From: WLJO01 sp945889085
Lineage (GTDB): Bacteria; Actinomycetota; Acidimicrobiia; Acidimicrobiales; Ilumatobacteraceae
Length of the DNA stretch: 50,488 bases
Reading direction: 5' to 3'
Assembly: GCA_945889085.1 (NCBI GenBank)
Contig: CAMDBM010000023.1
Coordinates: 1 to 50,488, forward strand
Numbering within the stretch: position 1 is the stretch's first letter; the number at the start of each line of letters is the position of its first letter. Position numbers and translations under genes: made by a program. Below the pieces are notes generated by a model. It was given only the letters and a program-made list of their open reading frames with translations. It was not told where the DNA came from and ran no database searches. Positions 18,068-25,324 of the stretch are shown one piece after another.

Positions 18068-19027
18068 CTAGTCGCCGAGTGCGGCGGTGATCGCCTCGGG
18101 TACGTCGCTCGGCCCGTCGATGGTCACCAGCCGGGCACCGGTCCGCGCCGCAAACAGCTTTGCCTCCTCATCATCGCCTGCGGGGGCAATGATGACGAGC
18201 TCGTCGAGACCCTTGGCCGCTGCAACAGGGTCCCCGTCCACCGTGGACCTGCAGTCCGACAGCAGGATGGCAACCTTGCGCCCCGCACTCGTGCGTGACA
18301 ACTGGTTCGCCGCGGCAAGCAGCGCCCCGGCGAGGTCCGTCGTGCCGAAGCCCTTCAGCGAGAGCACGTCGTTGACCACCCGGTCCCCAGTCTTGGGCAC
18401 GTCCTGGCTCTTGGCCACCACTACATCGTTGCCGAACGCCAGCACGCTGTAGTCGTCGGGCGAGCGCCACGCCACCGATGCTGCGGCCACGGCCGACGTG
18501 GCCAGCGGCTTGCCACCCATAGAGCCGCTGCGGTCCACCATCAGGCACAACGCTGTGTGCGGCTTCACCCAGCCGCGCAGGTACAGACCGTCGGGATCCA
18601 CCGGCTCCTTGGCCGCGCGGCTCTCGACAATGGCGTCCATGCTGGCGTCGATGTCGATGTCACCACCGTCGGGTCGATACTTCTGCTTGGCGAGCTTGCC
18701 GATACCGCGCGGTTTGGCCTTGCCCCGTCTGCTCACGTCGAGCATCAGACGCCCGGCAAGACGCCGCGCGAGCTCGCGCAGCTTGGGGTCCGTTGCCGAC
18801 ACGAGGTCCGCAAGGAGGGTCAACGTCTCGTCGGCGTCTTCGTTCATCGCGTCCTCGACGGCGCTCTCGTCGAGCTCGCCCACCTCGGGCGAGATCTGCT
18901 CGAAGTTCTTGTTCCGCGCTAGTTCTTGACGCGACGTGGTCTTTTTCTGCGCCTCGGCGACGGCTTGCTCGGCCTCCGCACCCTCTTTTACGAGGGGGAT
19001 GTCGTGGCCCCAGTCGGGGCGCCAACT
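18068..19027 (-). CDS. VWA-domain frame, probably expressed as -1 frameshift fusion to the upstream AAA+ ATPase
   Basis: From 19027 to 18068 this frame is open for 319 residues. It begins with a charged Ala/Glu/Lys-rich linker (residues ~16-45) and ends in a von Willebrand factor A domain (~residues 150-315). The MIDAS motif is VDRSGSMGG (D-x-S-x-S), followed by the Thr of GTTDLAGAL and the Asp of LSDCRS. There is no ATG, GTG or TTG between the slippery site at 19033 and the GTG at 18883, and that GTG has no Shine-Dalgarno sequence. Yet the stretch upstream of it is rich in G/C-ending codons and stop-free. I therefore read it as the C-terminal half of a 614-residue MoxR-VWA fusion. Independent initiation at 18883, giving a 271-residue protein, is the alternative. 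Confidence 0.75.
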   Translation of the reverse strand, partial: SWRPDWGHDIPLVKEGAEAEQAVAEAQKKTTSRQELARNKNFEQISPEVGELDESAVEDAMNEDADETLTLLADLVSATDPKLRELARRLAGRLMLDVSRRGKAKPRGIGKLAKQKYRPDGGDIDIDASMDAIVESRAAKEPVDPDGLYLRGWVKPHTALCLMVDRSGSMGGKPLATSAVAAASVAWRSPDDYSVLAFGNDVVVAKSQDVPKTGDRVVNDVLSLKGFGTTDLAGALLAAANQLSRTSAGRKVAILLSDCRSTVDGDPVAAAKGLDELVIIAPAGDDEEAKLFAARTGARLVTIDGPSDVPEAITAALGD

Positions 19028-19911
19028 TTTCCCTCGCGGTTGTCCTCAACCTGTGTCCCGAACACGTCGGCCCAGATTTCGCGAACGATGTCCTCGGTGC
19101 GCCGCACCGAACCCTCGCGCAGGCGAACGCGCCCGGAAAGCGCGATGAGTGCGGCGTCGAGTCCCGTGAGCGGATGCTCGATGGGTAGGTTCCGCAGTTC
19201 GGAGAGCGACCGAGCCACGAGCGCACAGTCGATCGCCCCTCGCACCGAGGACCCAACACGCAGGTCGGAGTGCACCCGCGTCATGCGAACGACCTTGACG
19301 ACCTTGTGGAGCCAGTCAGGCGGGTACAAGGCCGATCCGTCCACCGCCCTTGCCACGATAGTTTCCTCGTCCTCTGGCCCCTGATAGTCCACCGACAGCC
19401 GGCACACACGGTCGTACACCGCCGACGAGATCCGGGCGGTTCCGATTGCGTCGAACGGGTTCATTGCGGCGACGAGGCGGAAGCCGGACGCCGCAGGGAT
19501 ACGGCCGAGACGTGGCACGTTGAGCTCACGCTCGCTCATCACGGTGATGAGCACGTTGAGGGTCTCTTCCGGAATGCGGTTGATCTCCTCGATGTAGAGC
19601 AGGGAGCCGCCGCGGAGTGCCGCTGTGAGCGGGCCATCCTCGAACACATCGGGGCTGTAGCCGTCGGTGAGGACGCGTGCCGGGTCGAAGTGACCGACCA
19701 GACGTGCGGGGGTGAGCTCCGCGTTGCCCTCGACGAACTCGAAACCGATTCCGAGTTCGCGGGCGACAGCGCGCAACAGTGTTGACTTGCCCGTGCCCGG
19801 AGGGCCTTCGAGAAGGATGTGACGGTCCGCGCCGAGCGCGGCAACAACGAGTTCAAGCTCTCGGTGCCGACCGACGACGTCGGAACCGAGGCGTTGGAGC
19901 AGTTCGCGCAT
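18988..19911 (-). CDS. MoxR-type AAA+ ATPase (zero-frame product)
   Basis: The 307-residue ATPase has Walker A GPPGTGKST (residues 36-44), Walker B LLYIEEINR, the sensor-1 Asn in VAAMNPFD and the MoxR-specific segments EGNAELTPARLVGHFDP and EDGPLTAALRGG. The helical lid includes SSVRGAIDCALVARSLSEL. MoxR ATPases act as chaperones, usually with a VWA partner that contacts the client; the family name comes from methanol dehydrogenase maturation. The ATG overlaps the stop of the alcohol dehydrogenase gene by one base (TGATG), so translation is coupled. The last 12 residues after the slippery site (VGAPTGATTSPS) look like a non-domain tail, as expected if the functional continuation is in the -1 frame. 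Confidence 0.88.
   Translation of the reverse strand: MRELLQRLGSDVVGRHRELELVVAALGADRHILLEGPPGTGKSTLLRAVARELGIGFEFVEGNAELTPARLVGHFDPARVLTDGYSPDVFEDGPLTAALRGGSLLYIEEINRIPEETLNVLITVMSERELNVPRLGRIPAASGFRLVAAMNPFDAIGTARISSAVYDRVCRLSVDYQGPEDEETIVARAVDGSALYPPDWLHKVVKVVRMTRVHSDLRVGSSVRGAIDCALVARSLSELRNLPIEHPLTGLDAALIALSGRVRLREGSVRRTEDIVREIWADVFGTQVEDNREGKVGAPTGATTSPS
19007..19033 (-). promoter_or_regulatory. Candidate programmed -1 ribosomal frameshift signal
   Basis: On the reverse strand the zero frame reads GAG GGA AAA GTT. The heptamer G-GGA-AAA (19033-19027) fits X-XXY-YYZ, the consensus for -1 slippage. Six bases later (GTTGGC) a hairpin forms: GCCCC (19020-19016), loop GACT, GGGGC (19011-19007). 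Slippery site, 6-nt spacer and GC stem are the three parts of a bacterial -1 frameshift signal. Slippage joins the AAA+ frame to the VWA frame; without it the ribosome stops at 18988. A second hairpin (CCCTC/GAGGG around GTAAAA) places the zero-frame stop in its loop. Confidence 0.72.
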
Positions 19912-21056
19912 CAGTACTTGATGACCCCTCGAATATTCACGCCGTCGCGCATGTGCTGATAGCCGAGGTTGATCTCGTCGAGCGAGTACTCGCGGGTGAT
20001 GAGCTCGTCGAGCTTGAGCAGGCCGTCGCGGTACAGGCCAAGCAGCTTGGGGATGTCTGCCCGCGGGTTGAGCGAACCGAAGATCGTGCCCTTCAGCTCC
20101 TTGTTGGACATCGCGAAGTTGAAGAGGTTCAGCGACACTTCCTCCTGCTGCACAGGGGCAACAGCGGTGATGACGATGGTGCCACCCTTCTGGCAGAGCT
20201 GGTTGGCGCCCTCGACGAGATCGCCGTACATGATGCCCGGCGTCATGATGACCTTCTCGGCCATCTCGCCCCAGGTGAGGTCCGTAACGGGCGCCATGGC
20301 CTCAGCCATCGACGCGTAGGTGTGGGTTGCGCCGAACTCCATCGCCTTCTCGCGCTTGAACTCGATCGGGTCGATAGCGATGACGTGCTTCGCCCCGGCC
20401 ATCTTGGCGCCCTGAACGGCGTTGATGCCGATGCCGCCGATGCCGATCACCACGACGGTGTCGCCGGGCTGTACGTCCGCGCGCTTGGTTGCCGAGCCCC
20501 AGCCGGTAGCCACGCCGCAGGACACCAACGCCACGACGTTGAGCGGCAGGTCCTTGTCCACCTTGATCAGGCTGTTCTCCGACACCACCGCGTACTGCGA
20601 GAAGGTGCCGAGGCCGGCCATGACCGCGATGGGCTGACCCGCGAGGTTGTGACGCGAGGTGCCGTCGGTGATCATGCCCTTGGTGAGCGTTCCTGCGCCG
20701 TTGTCACAGAGGTTCTGGCGACCGGTGGAGCAGAACTTGCAACGGCCGCAGGACGGTACGAAACTCGCCGACACGTGGTCACCGAGCTGCACGGTGGTGA
20801 CGCCGGGGCCTACCTCAAGCACGATGCCGGCGCCCTCATGACCGCCGAGCACCGGGTAGAACGAATCCTGCCCGATTGCGGCCAGTTGGTCCGCAGTGAG
20901 CTGCAGATCGCCGGTGAGGAAGTGCTCGTCAGAGTGGCACATTCCTGCGTACTTCCACTGCACGAGTACTTCGCCGACCTTCGGAGGATCGATATCGATC
21001 TCCTCCACTTTCCAATCGGTACCGGCGCCGTGACAGATAGCTGCTTTTGACTTCAT
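19911..21056 (-). CDS. NDMA-dependent (mycofactocin-associated) zinc alcohol dehydrogenase, first copy
   Basis: The 381-residue medium-chain dehydrogenase has the catalytic zinc site (Cys in AGMCHSDEH, His in GGHEGAG), the structural-zinc cysteines in CGRCKFCSTGRQNLC and the Rossmann motif VVIGIGGIGINAVQGAKMAGAKHVIAID with an NAD-selecting Asp. The sequence pattern matches the Rxyl_3153-like group of alcohol dehydrogenases. These hold their nicotinamide cofactor tightly and rely on mycofactocin as external electron acceptor (N,N-dimethyl-4-nitrosoaniline in vitro). The ATG at 21056 is preceded by GGGGG. It is the first gene of a unit with the MoxR ATPase, overlapping it by one base. Confidence 0.9.
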   Translation of the reverse strand: MKSKAAICHGAGTDWKVEEIDIDPPKVGEVLVQWKYAGMCHSDEHFLTGDLQLTADQLAAIGQDSFYPVLGGHEGAGIVLEVGPGVTTVQLGDHVSASFVPSCGRCKFCSTGRQNLCDNGAGTLTKGMITDGTSRHNLAGQPIAVMAGLGTFSQYAVVSENSLIKVDKDLPLNVVALVSCGVATGWGSATKRADVQPGDTVVVIGIGGIGINAVQGAKMAGAKHVIAIDPIEFKREKAMEFGATHTYASMAEAMAPVTDLTWGEMAEKVIMTPGIMYGDLVEGANQLCQKGGTIVITAVAPVQQEEVSLNLFNFAMSNKELKGTIFGSLNPRADIPKLLGLYRDGLLKLDELITREYSLDEINLGYQHMRDGVNIRGVIKY

Positions 21057-21201
21057 GATGACCCCCAAGTCCCACGTAGGTCTGCACAGATTAGGCGGTT
21101 GGCGGGCCCGGGGCCAGAGGAGATCCGTATCTGCCCCGGGTGCTCGGTACCCAACGTGCACGTTTTCGTACGTTCCGGGGCCGAGAACGGCAGAAAAACG
21201 G

Positions 21202-21227
21202 CGGTCGGGCCCCGAAGGGCCCGACCG
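21202..21227 (-). terminator. Intrinsic terminator of the second alcohol dehydrogenase gene
   Basis: CGGTCGGGCCC (21202-21212) pairs perfectly with GGGCCCGACCG (21217-21227), an 11-bp stem with a four-base loop. Read on the reverse strand it is followed within a few bases by GTTTTT. It lies 50 bp past the stop of the reverse-strand dehydrogenase at 21277, so that gene is probably monocistronic and transcription of the next dehydrogenase starts anew. Confidence 0.8.
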
Positions 21228-21276
21228 TTACGTGCTGAAGCGGGGCAGGTGGCCCCACGTTGATCGACGCCGAGGG

Positions 21277-22389
21277 TCAGTCGTAGATCATGACGCCGCG
21301 GATGTTCTTGCCGCTGCGCATGTCGTCGTAACCCTCGTTGACCTGCTCGAGCGTGTATTCCTTCGTGACGAGGTTGTCGAGGTCGATCTGGCCCTCGCGG
21401 TACAGGCCGATCAGCTTCGGGATGTCGTAGCGCGGGTTGCCCGAACCGAAGAGCGAACCGACAACCTGCTTCTCCATGAGGGTGAGGTCGAACATGTTCA
21501 TCGATGCCGTCATCTCGCTGGCCGGGTGAATGTTGGTGACCACCACGCGACCGCGCTTTGCCGTGAGTGCAAGTGCCTCGGAGAGCACGGAGCCGTCGCC
21601 GGCACCCATGGTCATGATGACCTTGTTGGCCATCGTGCCCCAGGTGAGATCGGCGATGCCCTGCACTGCCTCGGTCATGGACGGGAACGTGTGCGTGGCA
21701 CCGAACTCCATAGCCTTCTCCCGCTTGTTCTCGAGCGGATCGATGGCGATGACGCGCTTCGCACCGGCGAGCTTGGCGCCCTGAATGGCGTTTGCGCCGA
21801 TACCGCCAACGCCGACGACCACGATGGTGTCGCCGGGCTGGGTGTCAGCGGCGTAGACGGCCGAGCCCCAACCGGTGACCACACCACAGCCGAGGAGGCA
21901 TGCGCGGGACAGCGGGATGTCCTTTTCGATCTTGATGCAGGACGCCTCGTGCACCACGGTGTGGCGAGCGAATGTGCCGAGGAGGCACATCAGGCCGAGG
22001 TCTTCCCCACGGGCGTGGTGACGGGCCGTGCCGTCAGAGATCTGGCGGCCAACGCCGAGCTGAGCACCGAGGTCGCAGAGGTTCTGGTGGCCAGTAGAGC
22101 AGCTTGCGCAGCGGCCACAGGACGGGATGAAGCCGAACACCACGTGGTCACCGGGCTGGAGCCAAGTGACACCGGGTCCGACCTCTTCAACGACGCCGGC
22201 GCCCTCGTGGCCACCGATGATCGGCAGGGCGAAGGGCACGTCACCGGTGACGAGGTGCTCGTCAGAGTGGCACATACCCGATGCGGCGATCTTGACGAGT
22301 ACCTCACCGTTGCGGGGAGCATCGAGTTCGATCTCCTCCACGCTCCACGGCGTGTTCGTCTCCCACAGGATTGCGGCTTGAGTCTTCAC
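21277..22389 (-). CDS. NDMA-dependent (mycofactocin-associated) zinc alcohol dehydrogenase, second copy
   Basis: The 370-residue enzyme is a paralogue of the dehydrogenase at 19911-21056. Both share the MCHSDEH and GGHEGAG catalytic-zinc segments, CGRCASCSTGHQNLC for structural zinc, and VVVGVGGIGANAIQGAKLAGAKRVIAID. It has a shorter loop after the first zinc motif (GDVPFALPIIGG against an insertion of about nine residues in the other). The start is a GTG at 22389. It is divergent from mftA with about 90 bp between, a placement typical of mycofactocin loci and strong contextual support that mycofactocin is its electron acceptor. Confidence 0.9.
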   Translation of the reverse strand: MKTQAAILWETNTPWSVEEIELDAPRNGEVLVKIAASGMCHSDEHLVTGDVPFALPIIGGHEGAGVVEEVGPGVTWLQPGDHVVFGFIPSCGRCASCSTGHQNLCDLGAQLGVGRQISDGTARHHARGEDLGLMCLLGTFARHTVVHEASCIKIEKDIPLSRACLLGCGVVTGWGSAVYAADTQPGDTIVVVGVGGIGANAIQGAKLAGAKRVIAIDPLENKREKAMEFGATHTFPSMTEAVQGIADLTWGTMANKVIMTMGAGDGSVLSEALALTAKRGRVVVTNIHPASEMTASMNMFDLTLMEKQVVGSLFGSGNPRYDIPKLIGLYREGQIDLDNLVTKEYTLEQVNEGYDDMRSGKNIRGVMIYD

Positions 22390-22480
22390 AGATTTCCCCC
22401 AAAGAAAGTTGCTGGTACCGGTGGAATGTAGCCAAGTTCAGCGGTGAGCGCTAGGCCGACGGGTGATAAGGTTTCGCGCC
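22390..22480. promoter_or_regulatory. Divergent promoter region between alcohol dehydrogenase and mftA
   Basis: These 91 bp must carry both the reverse promoter for the dehydrogenase and the forward promoter for mftABC. A GGGGGAAA-containing stretch just upstream of the dehydrogenase GTG could serve as its ribosome site. AAGG sits eight bases before the mftA ATG. I see no convincing -35/-10 pair or strong inverted repeat, and no mftR-type regulator gene in the window. Confidence 0.5.
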
Positions 22481-22588
22481 ATGGATCAGAATCCCACTGT
22501 TGCCGAGGCCCAAGCAGCCGACTCCGCCGTCGAGGAAGAGCTTCTCATCGAGGAGATCTCCATCGACGGCATGTGCGGCGTCTACTAA
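22481..22588 (+). CDS. mftA: Mycofactocin precursor peptide MftA
   Basis: A 35-residue peptide, MDQNPTVAEAQ...IDGMCGVY. The acidic leader (EEELLIEEIS) and the C-terminal IDGMCGVY are the defining signature of mycofactocin precursors. The final Val-Tyr dipeptide is the part converted into the redox cofactor: MftC oxidatively decarboxylates the Tyr and links it to Val, and further enzymes release and modify the product. It is too short for usual gene calling. The ATG at 22481 gives the normal length of about 30-40 residues. mftB starts seven bases after the stop, and the mftA-mftB-mftC order confirms the call. Confidence 0.95.
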   Translation: MDQNPTVAEAQAADSAVEEELLIEEISIDGMCGVY

Positions 22589-22595
22589 GCCGCTC

Positions 22596-22886
22596 ATGAA
22601 CGTAGCGCCGGCCCCCGACCTCGACGAGGCTCTGGCGCGACGCCTCGAACTGCATCCCCAGGTAGCGCTGAGGCCCGAGCCTTTCGGTGCGCTCGCCTAT
22701 CACTACGGGAACCGCCGGTTGATCTTCCTGCGCCACAAAGACGTCGTCCGTCTCGTCGAGGCTCTCGGAAGTCACGACTCGCTCGGGTCGGCCCTCTCGG
22801 CGTGCGGGATCGCTGCGTCCCGCTGGCCATCATTCGTCACTGCCCTGCAATCCCTCGAGACCTCAGAGGTAATCCGTGAGCGCTGA
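22596..22886 (+). CDS. mftB: Mycofactocin peptide chaperone MftB (RRE protein)
   Basis: The 96-residue protein is a PqqD-like RiPP recognition element that holds the MftA leader for the radical SAM enzyme. Typical MftB features are PQVALRPEPFGALAYHYGNRRLIFLRHKDVVRLVEAL, the winged-helix core with the Pro-Glu-Pro-Phe-Gly-Ala turn and the paired strands that clamp the leader. It starts seven bases after mftA and overlaps mftC by 11 bases, so the three genes are translated as a unit. Confidence 0.93.
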   Translation: MNVAPAPDLDEALARRLELHPQVALRPEPFGALAYHYGNRRLIFLRHKDVVRLVEALGSHDSLGSALSACGIAASRWPSFVTALQSLETSEVIRER

Positions 22887-24003
22887 ATCACTCGTCAGCC
22901 AGATGAAATTCGGTCTGGATGCCCCCATCTGCCTGACATGGGAACTCACCTATGCCTGCAACCTGCAGTGCATCCATTGCCTGTCGTCGTCCGGGCAACG
23001 CGACTCACGGGAACTGAGCACCGCCGAGGCCAAGCGAGTGCTGGACGAACTGCGCGACCTGCAGGTGTTCTACATCAACATCGGTGGCGGCGAGCCGATG
23101 ATTCGCCGTGACTTCTTCGAGATCGTCGAATACTCCATCGCCAACCAAATTGGTGTGAAGTTCTCGACGAACGGGGCCTTCATCGACCGGCCCAAAGCCC
23201 AACAGCTCGCATCAATGGACTACCTCGACATCCAGCTGAGCATCGACGGCGTGGACGCTGCCACGAACGACGCCGTGCGCGGCGAGGGCTCGTACGCGAT
23301 GGCCCGCCGGGCGATGGACAACCTCGCCGAGGCGGGCTTCGGGCCCTTCAAGATCTCGGTGGTCGTCACCCGCCACAACGTCGACCAGCTCGACGGCTTC
23401 AAGGCCATCGCCGATTCGTACGGCGCTCAGCTGCGGGTCACCCGCCTGCGCCCGTCCGGCCGCGGCGCCGACTCATGGCATGACCTGCACCCCACCAACG
23501 CCCAGCAGATGCAGATCTACCAGTGGCTCCTCGCGAACGGCGAGAACGTGCTCACCGGTGACTCGTTCTTCCACCTCAATGCGCTTGGCGCTCCCCTACC
23601 CGGGTTGAACATGTGTGGAGCAGGTCGTGTGGTGTGCCTCATCGACCCGATCGGCGATGTGTACGCCTGCCCGTTCGTCATCCACGACCAGTTCAAGGCC
23701 GGCTCCGTGCGTGATGAGGGCGGCTTCGCCAAGGTGTGGAAGCAGTCCGAACTGTTCCTGTCGCTGCGCGAGCCCGAGAGCGCCGGTGCCTGCAGCAGCT
23801 GCGGCAGCTACGACGCCTGTCAGGGCGGCTGCATGGCGGCGAAGTTCTTCACCGGGCTCCCCCTCGACGGGCCGGACCCGGAGTGCGTCATCGGCAACGC
23901 CGAGAGCCAACTGCTCAAGGTTCCGGCCGGGATCGCCCCCAAGCCTGCGATGGATCACAGCAAGCCGGTAACGATCAGCCGCAGGAAGCCCGCCAGCGTC
24001 TGA
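22876..24003 (+). CDS. mftC: Mycofactocin radical SAM maturase MftC
   Basis: The 375-residue enzyme has the radical SAM cluster motif C28-x3-C32-x2-C35 (ACNLQCIHC), the GGGEP SAM-binding segment (YINIGGGEPM) and a C-terminal SPASM domain with cysteines in MCGAGRVVC, YACPF and GACSSCGSYDACQGGCMAAKFF, which ligate auxiliary clusters. MftC performs the oxidative decarboxylation of the MftA C-terminal Tyr and then the carbon-carbon bond to Val. The GTG at 22876 lies inside mftB. No mftD, mftE or mftF follows: the next gene is on the opposite strand, so later steps must be encoded elsewhere. Confidence 0.94.
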   Translation: MSAESLVSQMKFGLDAPICLTWELTYACNLQCIHCLSSSGQRDSRELSTAEAKRVLDELRDLQVFYINIGGGEPMIRRDFFEIVEYSIANQIGVKFSTNGAFIDRPKAQQLASMDYLDIQLSIDGVDAATNDAVRGEGSYAMARRAMDNLAEAGFGPFKISVVVTRHNVDQLDGFKAIADSYGAQLRVTRLRPSGRGADSWHDLHPTNAQQMQIYQWLLANGENVLTGDSFFHLNALGAPLPGLNMCGAGRVVCLIDPIGDVYACPFVIHDQFKAGSVRDEGGFAKVWKQSELFLSLREPESAGACSSCGSYDACQGGCMAAKFFTGLPLDGPDPECVIGNAESQLLKVPAGIAPKPAMDHSKPVTISRRKPASV

Positions 24004-24040
24004 ACCAGCGCGGCGAGGGAAGCGCCAGCGACGAGCCGCA

Positions 24041-24080
24041 CGCCGAACTATGCCGAAGCGAAGCGGAGGCTATGTCGGCG
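24041..24080. terminator. Loose hairpin after mftC (weak terminator candidate)
   Basis: CGCCGA (24041-24046) can pair with TCGGCG (24075-24080), enclosing a 28-base loop rich in GCCGAAGCG-type repeats. It lies in the 85-bp gap between the convergent mftC and acyl-CoA dehydrogenase genes. There is no T-run, so a role in termination is only suggested by position. Confidence 0.25.
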
Positions 24081-24088
24081 CAATAGCT

Positions 24089-25300
24089 CTAGTTGCGGGG
24101 CACTTTCGCCCAGGGAAGGTCCTTGTCCACACGGGGTTCGCCCGGGAGGCCGAGCACCTGCTCGCCGAGGATGTTGCGCAGGATCTCGCTGGTTCCGCCC
24201 TCGATCGAGTTTGCCCGGACGCGCAGGAACGCCGAGCGCGGGTCCCCCCAGGTGTCGTCGTTCAACCCGTCGGGCCGGCGAAACGTGTAGTCGAAACCGA
24301 TGAGCCCGTTGGCTCCCATCAGGTCCATCCCGAACTCGTAGAGGGCCTTGTTCAGCTCGGCGAGAGCGAGTTTGCTGATCGATCCCTCGGGACCTGGGTT
24401 ACCCATGTTCCGAGATTGGGAGGCCCGAATGTTGGTGAGCCTCTGGGTCTCGGCAATGATCCACAGCTTCATCAGGCGGTCCTGACGGGTCTCTGTACGG
24501 TCCTCGTTCGGCAGTTCCTGCCACAGCTTCACGATCTCGCCGACGGGGCCCGAGCCGCGCTTGGGCATCGCTCCGCTGCCGCCACCGATCGACACCCGCT
24601 CGTTCATCAGCGTGGTGAGCGACACGCGCCAGCCCTCGCCGACGTCGCCGATGCGCTGGTGGTCGGGGATGCGAACATCAGTGAGGTACACCTCGTTGAA
24701 CTCGGCCTCGCCGGTCATCTGGCGCAGGGGACGGACGTCCACGCCCTCGGAGTGCATGTCGACAGCGAAGTAGGTCATGCCTTTGTGCTTCACCTGATCC
24801 GGGTCGGTGCGGGTGACGAGCATCCCCCAGTCGCCGAGGTGCGCAAGCGTGTTCCACACCTTCTGCCCGTTGACCACCCACTCATCACCGTCGCGGACGG
24901 CCTTGCAGGCGAGACCGGCGAAGTCGCTGCCCGCGCCGGGCTCGCTGAACAGTTGGCACCACTTCTCCTCGCCCGAGAACATCGGGCGGAGGAAGCGTTG
25001 CTTCTGGGCATCGTTGCCGTGCGTGTGGATGGTGGGCCCGGCGAGGTGCATGAAGAACGATGCCGGGTCCGGGGTCGGTCCGCCGGCAGCGCGCAGGCGA
25101 CGCTCCACCTGGCCCTGGCCCCTCGGGGAGATGGCGAGTCCGCCGAACCCTCGGTCGAAGTGCACCCAGGCGAGACCGTGGTCGAAACGCTGCCGACGGA
25201 ACTCAACCGCATCCATCTTGGTGGGATCGGCGGAGGCAAGCAGCCCGTCGATGGCTGCGTCCAAGGCGGTCTGCTCTGCGTTGCTCAGTTCGGTGCTCAT
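24089..25300 (-). CDS. Acyl-CoA dehydrogenase (FadE-type, Glu-shifted group)
   Basis: The 403-residue protein has the acyl-CoA dehydrogenase fold: WCQLFSEPGAGSDFAGL and EWVVNGQKVWNTLAHLGDWGMLVTRT in the beta domain, then the C-terminal helical domain ending IEGGTSEILRNILGEQVLGLPGEPR. That terminal pattern is typical of mycobacterial FadE enzymes of steroid and branched-acid catabolism. There the Glu of the IFEGTSE motif is replaced (here Gly) and the base is supplied elsewhere. The ATG at 25300 is preferred over one four codons upstream because MSTEL is the normal opening. It lies 24 bp downstream of the aldo/keto reductase gene on the same strand, probably one operon. Confidence 0.88.
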   Translation of the reverse strand: MSTELSNAEQTALDAAIDGLLASADPTKMDAVEFRRQRFDHGLAWVHFDRGFGGLAISPRGQGQVERRLRAAGGPTPDPASFFMHLAGPTIHTHGNDAQKQRFLRPMFSGEEKWCQLFSEPGAGSDFAGLACKAVRDGDEWVVNGQKVWNTLAHLGDWGMLVTRTDPDQVKHKGMTYFAVDMHSEGVDVRPLRQMTGEAEFNEVYLTDVRIPDHQRIGDVGEGWRVSLTTLMNERVSIGGGSGAMPKRGSGPVGEIVKLWQELPNEDRTETRQDRLMKLWIIAETQRLTNIRASQSRNMGNPGPEGSISKLALAELNKALYEFGMDLMGANGLIGFDYTFRRPDGLNDDTWGDPRSAFLRVRANSIEGGTSEILRNILGEQVLGLPGEPRVDKDLPWAKVPRN

Positions 25301-25324
25301 CGCCCCAAACAATACCGGCGCGCC

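Noticed and set aside
18068..18883. VWA protein starting independently at the GTG at 18883
   Set aside because: Not excluded, but less likely: no ribosome site, and the 48 codons upstream are coding-like in the same frame.
18988..19911. Reading the AAA+ protein as magnesium/cobalt chelatase subunit ChlI
   Set aside because: The segments around Walker B and sensor 1 (EDGPLTAALRGG, AAMNPFD) are MoxR-type, and no chelatase large subunit or tetrapyrrole gene is nearby. The parallel with chlD frameshifting is kept only as precedent.
19779..22431. Long forward frames over the two alcohol dehydrogenases
   Set aside because: They are shadows of the reverse-strand dehydrogenases, which carry complete zinc and Rossmann motifs.
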